A stretch of DNA of 50,333 bases from Deltaproteobacteria bacterium (lineage in GTDB: Bacteria; Myxococcota_A; UBA796; SXON01). A program made the position numbers and the translations under genes. The notes under the pieces were generated by a model. That model was not told the origin of the DNA, made no database searches, and saw only the letters and a program-made list of their open reading frames with translations. This document shows positions 48,408 through 50,333 of the stretch, piece by piece. The stretch covers positions 1 through 50,333 of the forward strand of contig CANLGL010000036.1 in assembly GCA_947490345.1 (NCBI GenBank). Reading direction: 5' to 3'. How positions within the stretch are numbered: the first letter of the stretch is position 1; every line of letters begins with the position of its first letter.

Positions 48408-49457
48408 TTGGCATCCCGCTTGCTAAAGCCCAGGTATGAACCACCTCTACGTCCCCACCGGTCGCACCCGAGCCTCCGCCGACGCGTCAGTCCGGTGCTA
48501 GCGGGCTTCCTTCTGGTAGTTTCGCTCGCGTTGGCCTACGAGACGGATCAGCTCACACGACGGCACGAGCCGCTGGCCGATGCCCGGGTGATCGCGAACG
48601 CTGAGGTGAATCGCCAGTTGGGCGCCGCGATCGCCGAGACCAACACAAGGCTGCGCTGTCGAGGTACCAAGGAACGAACGCGCCGCGAACTGGCGACTCG
48701 AATCCACGCCCGACTGGCGTCTTCGGCGCCGGTGCCGCACCGCCAAGGGCTCGAGGGGCTGGGCTTCGGCGCGTATTCCGCGTTTCTTGAGTCGGGGGCG
48801 GTCGCGCGCCGAGACTTCGTGGATCGCAGTGACATCTACGGGCAGCTCGACGCCACGCAGTCTCCCGCGGTGGCGATGGCGGGTGTGTGCAGTACGATCC
48901 GGCTCGCCGGCGTACGGATGGGCACGGACAAGCCCGATCACTTCTTCGACCAGGGGTACGAGTACCTTCGAGTGAGTCGGTGGGGTGCGGCACCGCTCCT
49001 GGCGGTGAGGTGGGGAACGGACAGCGAACGAGGTGCGTACGGGTTGTTGACCTCGAACGTGTTCAGCTTCGCCGACTTGCATGCAAACCGACGTGGCTTC
49101 GCGTTCTACGACGAACTTCTCTCCCGCACGAGTGGCATGCGGCGGGACCGGCAGGGGTGTGTTGGCGCGGTGGCTGCCTTTGACTGGGCGGATTGGGTAG
49201 ACGATGGGTTCGACGAACTGCTCAATCCCTCGACGTACGGGGTCAGCGTGGGGGCCGCCGTTCGGGACCAGCTCGCGCTCAGACGCGACGAGCTGTGCGC
49301 CGGTTACGGTCGCTGGGGTTCGGACGTGGAGCGCCGGCGGCGCCGGGTGCAATCGCTGGTACGCGGCGATGCGGGCCCCGGGGCCCCCCCTCCGCCGGGA
49401 GGTGGCGAGCTCGCAGCGCTCTGTGGGATGTCACTGGCCCGGAAGGGGCCTGGGTAA
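48408..49457 (+). CDS. Exported protein of unknown function with GTDK motif
   Basis: 349 residues if TTG 48408 is the start; GTG 48495 would remove 29 residues and leave a signal beginning at the hydrophobic 'LAGFLLVVSLALA'. The basic N-terminus plus that helix is either a signal peptide or an anchor. No family was recognised with confidence. The strongest segment is 'MGTDKPDHFFDQGYEYLRVSRWG' (in part), followed by 'AYGLLTSNVFSFADLHANRRGFAFYDELL'-like sequence (G-VFS-ADL-AN-G--FY), a pattern I have the impression of seeing in uncharacterised exported proteins. Four Cys are spread through the mature part. The last 40 residues are Gly/Pro-rich. The stop nearly abuts the convergent last gene. 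Confidence 0.5.
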   Translation: MASRLLKPRYEPPLRPHRSHPSLRRRVSPVLAGFLLVVSLALAYETDQLTRRHEPLADARVIANAEVNRQLGAAIAETNTRLRCRGTKERTRRELATRIHARLASSAPVPHRQGLEGLGFGAYSAFLESGAVARRDFVDRSDIYGQLDATQSPAVAMAGVCSTIRLAGVRMGTDKPDHFFDQGYEYLRVSRWGAAPLLAVRWGTDSERGAYGLLTSNVFSFADLHANRRGFAFYDELLSRTSGMRRDRQGCVGAVAAFDWADWVDDGFDELLNPSTYGVSVGAAVRDQLALRRDELCAGYGRWGSDVERRRRRVQSLVRGDAGPGAPPPPGGGELAALCGMSLARKGPG

Positions 49458-49459
49458 CC

Positions 49460-50333
49460 TTACCCCCGCCGCCGCCGCCTCACGACGACCGCCAACCCGC
49501 CCAACGCCCCCGCGAGCGCGGCAGCATCGACGTGCTGGCAGCAGCACTCCCCTTCCGAGCACGCCTCCACCGGCGGCGGTCCGGCTTGCGGGGCGACTGG
49601 CGTCTCGTAGTTGTGCGTGTTCGCTGGGTCGTGGTGAATGCTCTGCCACTGGACGGCCTGATCGGCGTGGCCCTTGGTGCTCCACGCGAAAAGATTGCCC
49701 TCGCGCGTGCTGGCGACCACCTCTACGTACCCGTCGCCATCGAGGTCGCCGACGGCCGGGGAGCCGAGGAGCCAGTTGCCGGTGAACTTCGGCCAGCCCT
49801 CCGCGAGCTTGCCTTCGCCGTCCCACGCGTAGAGCAGATACCCGGCGCTCCCGAAGATCGCCTCGGGTTTGCCGTCGCCCGAAACGTCGGCGACCGCGGG
49901 TGCCACCAGGAACTGGAGGTCCTCGATCTGGCGCGGCCAACCTGGCATCATGTTGCCGGTCTTCAGGTCCCAGGCGGCGGCCACGTGCTGGTACTCCATC
50001 GAGGCGATCGCCGCGAGTGACAAGAGGTAGTAGGTGCCCGCCCCACCGGCGAAGAACTCAGGTCTGCCATCCATGTCCAGGTCGCCGAAGCTGACGTTGT
50101 TGGACATGGTGGTCAGGCTCGGCTCGGTGGTGTTGCCGCCCTCGGAGTAGCCGGTGCGCACGTAGCTGAGATCGACGGCGACGCTCCCGTCATGGTGGTA
50201 CAGGGGGCTCTGGCCGAGCATGACACAACTCGCGATCTCCAGGTCGCCGTCGCCGTCGACGTCCGCAAACGCAAGGCTGGAGGGGTGGCCCTCGCCGACG
50301 ATGGGCAACAGGGCCGCCTCGCCGACCAGACCC
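49460..50333 (-). CDS. FG-GAP/VCBS-repeat surface protein, 5' end cut by the window
   Basis: Only the C-terminal part is visible: the frame stays open to the window edge. At least four beta-propeller FG-GAP-type repeats carry calcium loops: 'FADVDGDGDLEIA', 'FGDLDMDGRPEF', 'VADVSGDGKPEAI' and 'VGDLDGDGYVEVV'. The end is Cys-rich (CSEGECCCQ), then a hydrophobic stretch (AAALAGALGGLAVVV) and RRRRRG, a MYXO-CTERM-like sorting tail. It is probably a secreted, surface-anchored adhesion or binding protein. Its true start lies beyond 50333; the TTG at 50308 is only an internal codon. Confidence 0.85.
   Translation of the reverse strand, partial: GLVGEAALLPIVGEGHPSSLAFADVDGDGDLEIASCVMLGQSPLYHHDGSVAVDLSYVRTGYSEGGNTTEPSLTTMSNNVSFGDLDMDGRPEFFAGGAGTYYLLSLAAIASMEYQHVAAAWDLKTGNMMPGWPRQIEDLQFLVAPAVADVSGDGKPEAIFGSAGYLLYAWDGEGKLAEGWPKFTGNWLLGSPAVGDLDGDGYVEVVASTREGNLFAWSTKGHADQAVQWQSIHHDPANTHNYETPVAPQAGPPPVEACSEGECCCQHVDAAALAGALGGLAVVVRRRRRG

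Overview
The window is about 50 kb of dense, very GC-rich bacterial DNA. It reads as a chromosomal piece of a Myxococcota-like (former Deltaproteobacteria) organism. The reasons are: many secreted lipoproteins with Asp/Thr/Gly-rich linkers of the type 'TDTGDT'; three surface proteins ending in a Cys / hydrophobic / Arg-cluster tail like MYXO-CTERM; MopE-type Cys-Asp repeats; a DUF2330 protein; a stand-alone eukaryotic-type Ser/Thr kinase; and a mostly intact peptidoglycan/division (dcw) cluster. The assignment is inferred from gene content. No rRNA, tRNA, CRISPR array or complete insertion sequence was seen.

Region by region. 1-4487 (+): a large MopE-repeat lipoprotein, then three overlapping pilin-like TadE/TadG genes. 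4536-8049 (-): an smpB, VKOR-DsbA fusion, prmA, rsmE operon. 8318-25513 (mostly +): a dcw cluster in the order mraZ-rsmH-ftsL-ftsI-murE-murF-mraY-murD, then a three-gene interruption (GNAT acetyltransferase, CotH-like lipoprotein, reverse-strand YiiX-like cysteine hydrolase), then ftsW-murC-(divergent murB-like)-ddl. No murG lies between ftsW and murC, and no ftsQ/ftsA/ftsZ follow ddl. 25477-31324: secreted lipoproteins (YHYH, lamin-tail, PHP metallohydrolase, Ig-like) and an Uma2 remnant. 31340-34449 (+): rhomboid protease, Ser/Thr kinase, AlkB-type alkane monooxygenase. 34450-39110: metallophosphoesterase, DUF2330 protein, CapA-like protein, MFS exporter. 39107-44257: a glycosyltransferase/radical-SAM fusion, three 51-nt tandem palindrome-containing repeats, a Y1 HUH nuclease-like gene, an archaeo-eukaryotic primase-like gene and an RNase HI with an N-terminal extension. 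44334-50333: orphan CHASE2 protein, serine-hydrolase-like lipoprotein, GIN-domain lipoprotein, an unrecognised exported protein and an FG-GAP surface protein cut by the window edge.

How the genes work together. The dcw genes make the UDP-MurNAc-pentapeptide (murC-murB?-murD-murE-murF, ddl), transfer it to lipid carrier (mraY) and use it at the septum (ftsW/ftsI/ftsL). The DNPR motif in MurE points to meso-diaminopimelate peptidoglycan. The smpB-rsmE block serves translation and disulfide formation. Most remaining genes build the cell surface.

The parts most worth a second look are the HUH / palindromic repeat / primase-like / RNase H neighbourhood, the GT4-radical SAM fusion, the motif-poor MurB-like protein at the murB position, and several lipoproteins whose longest possible signal peptide is only 8-12 residues.
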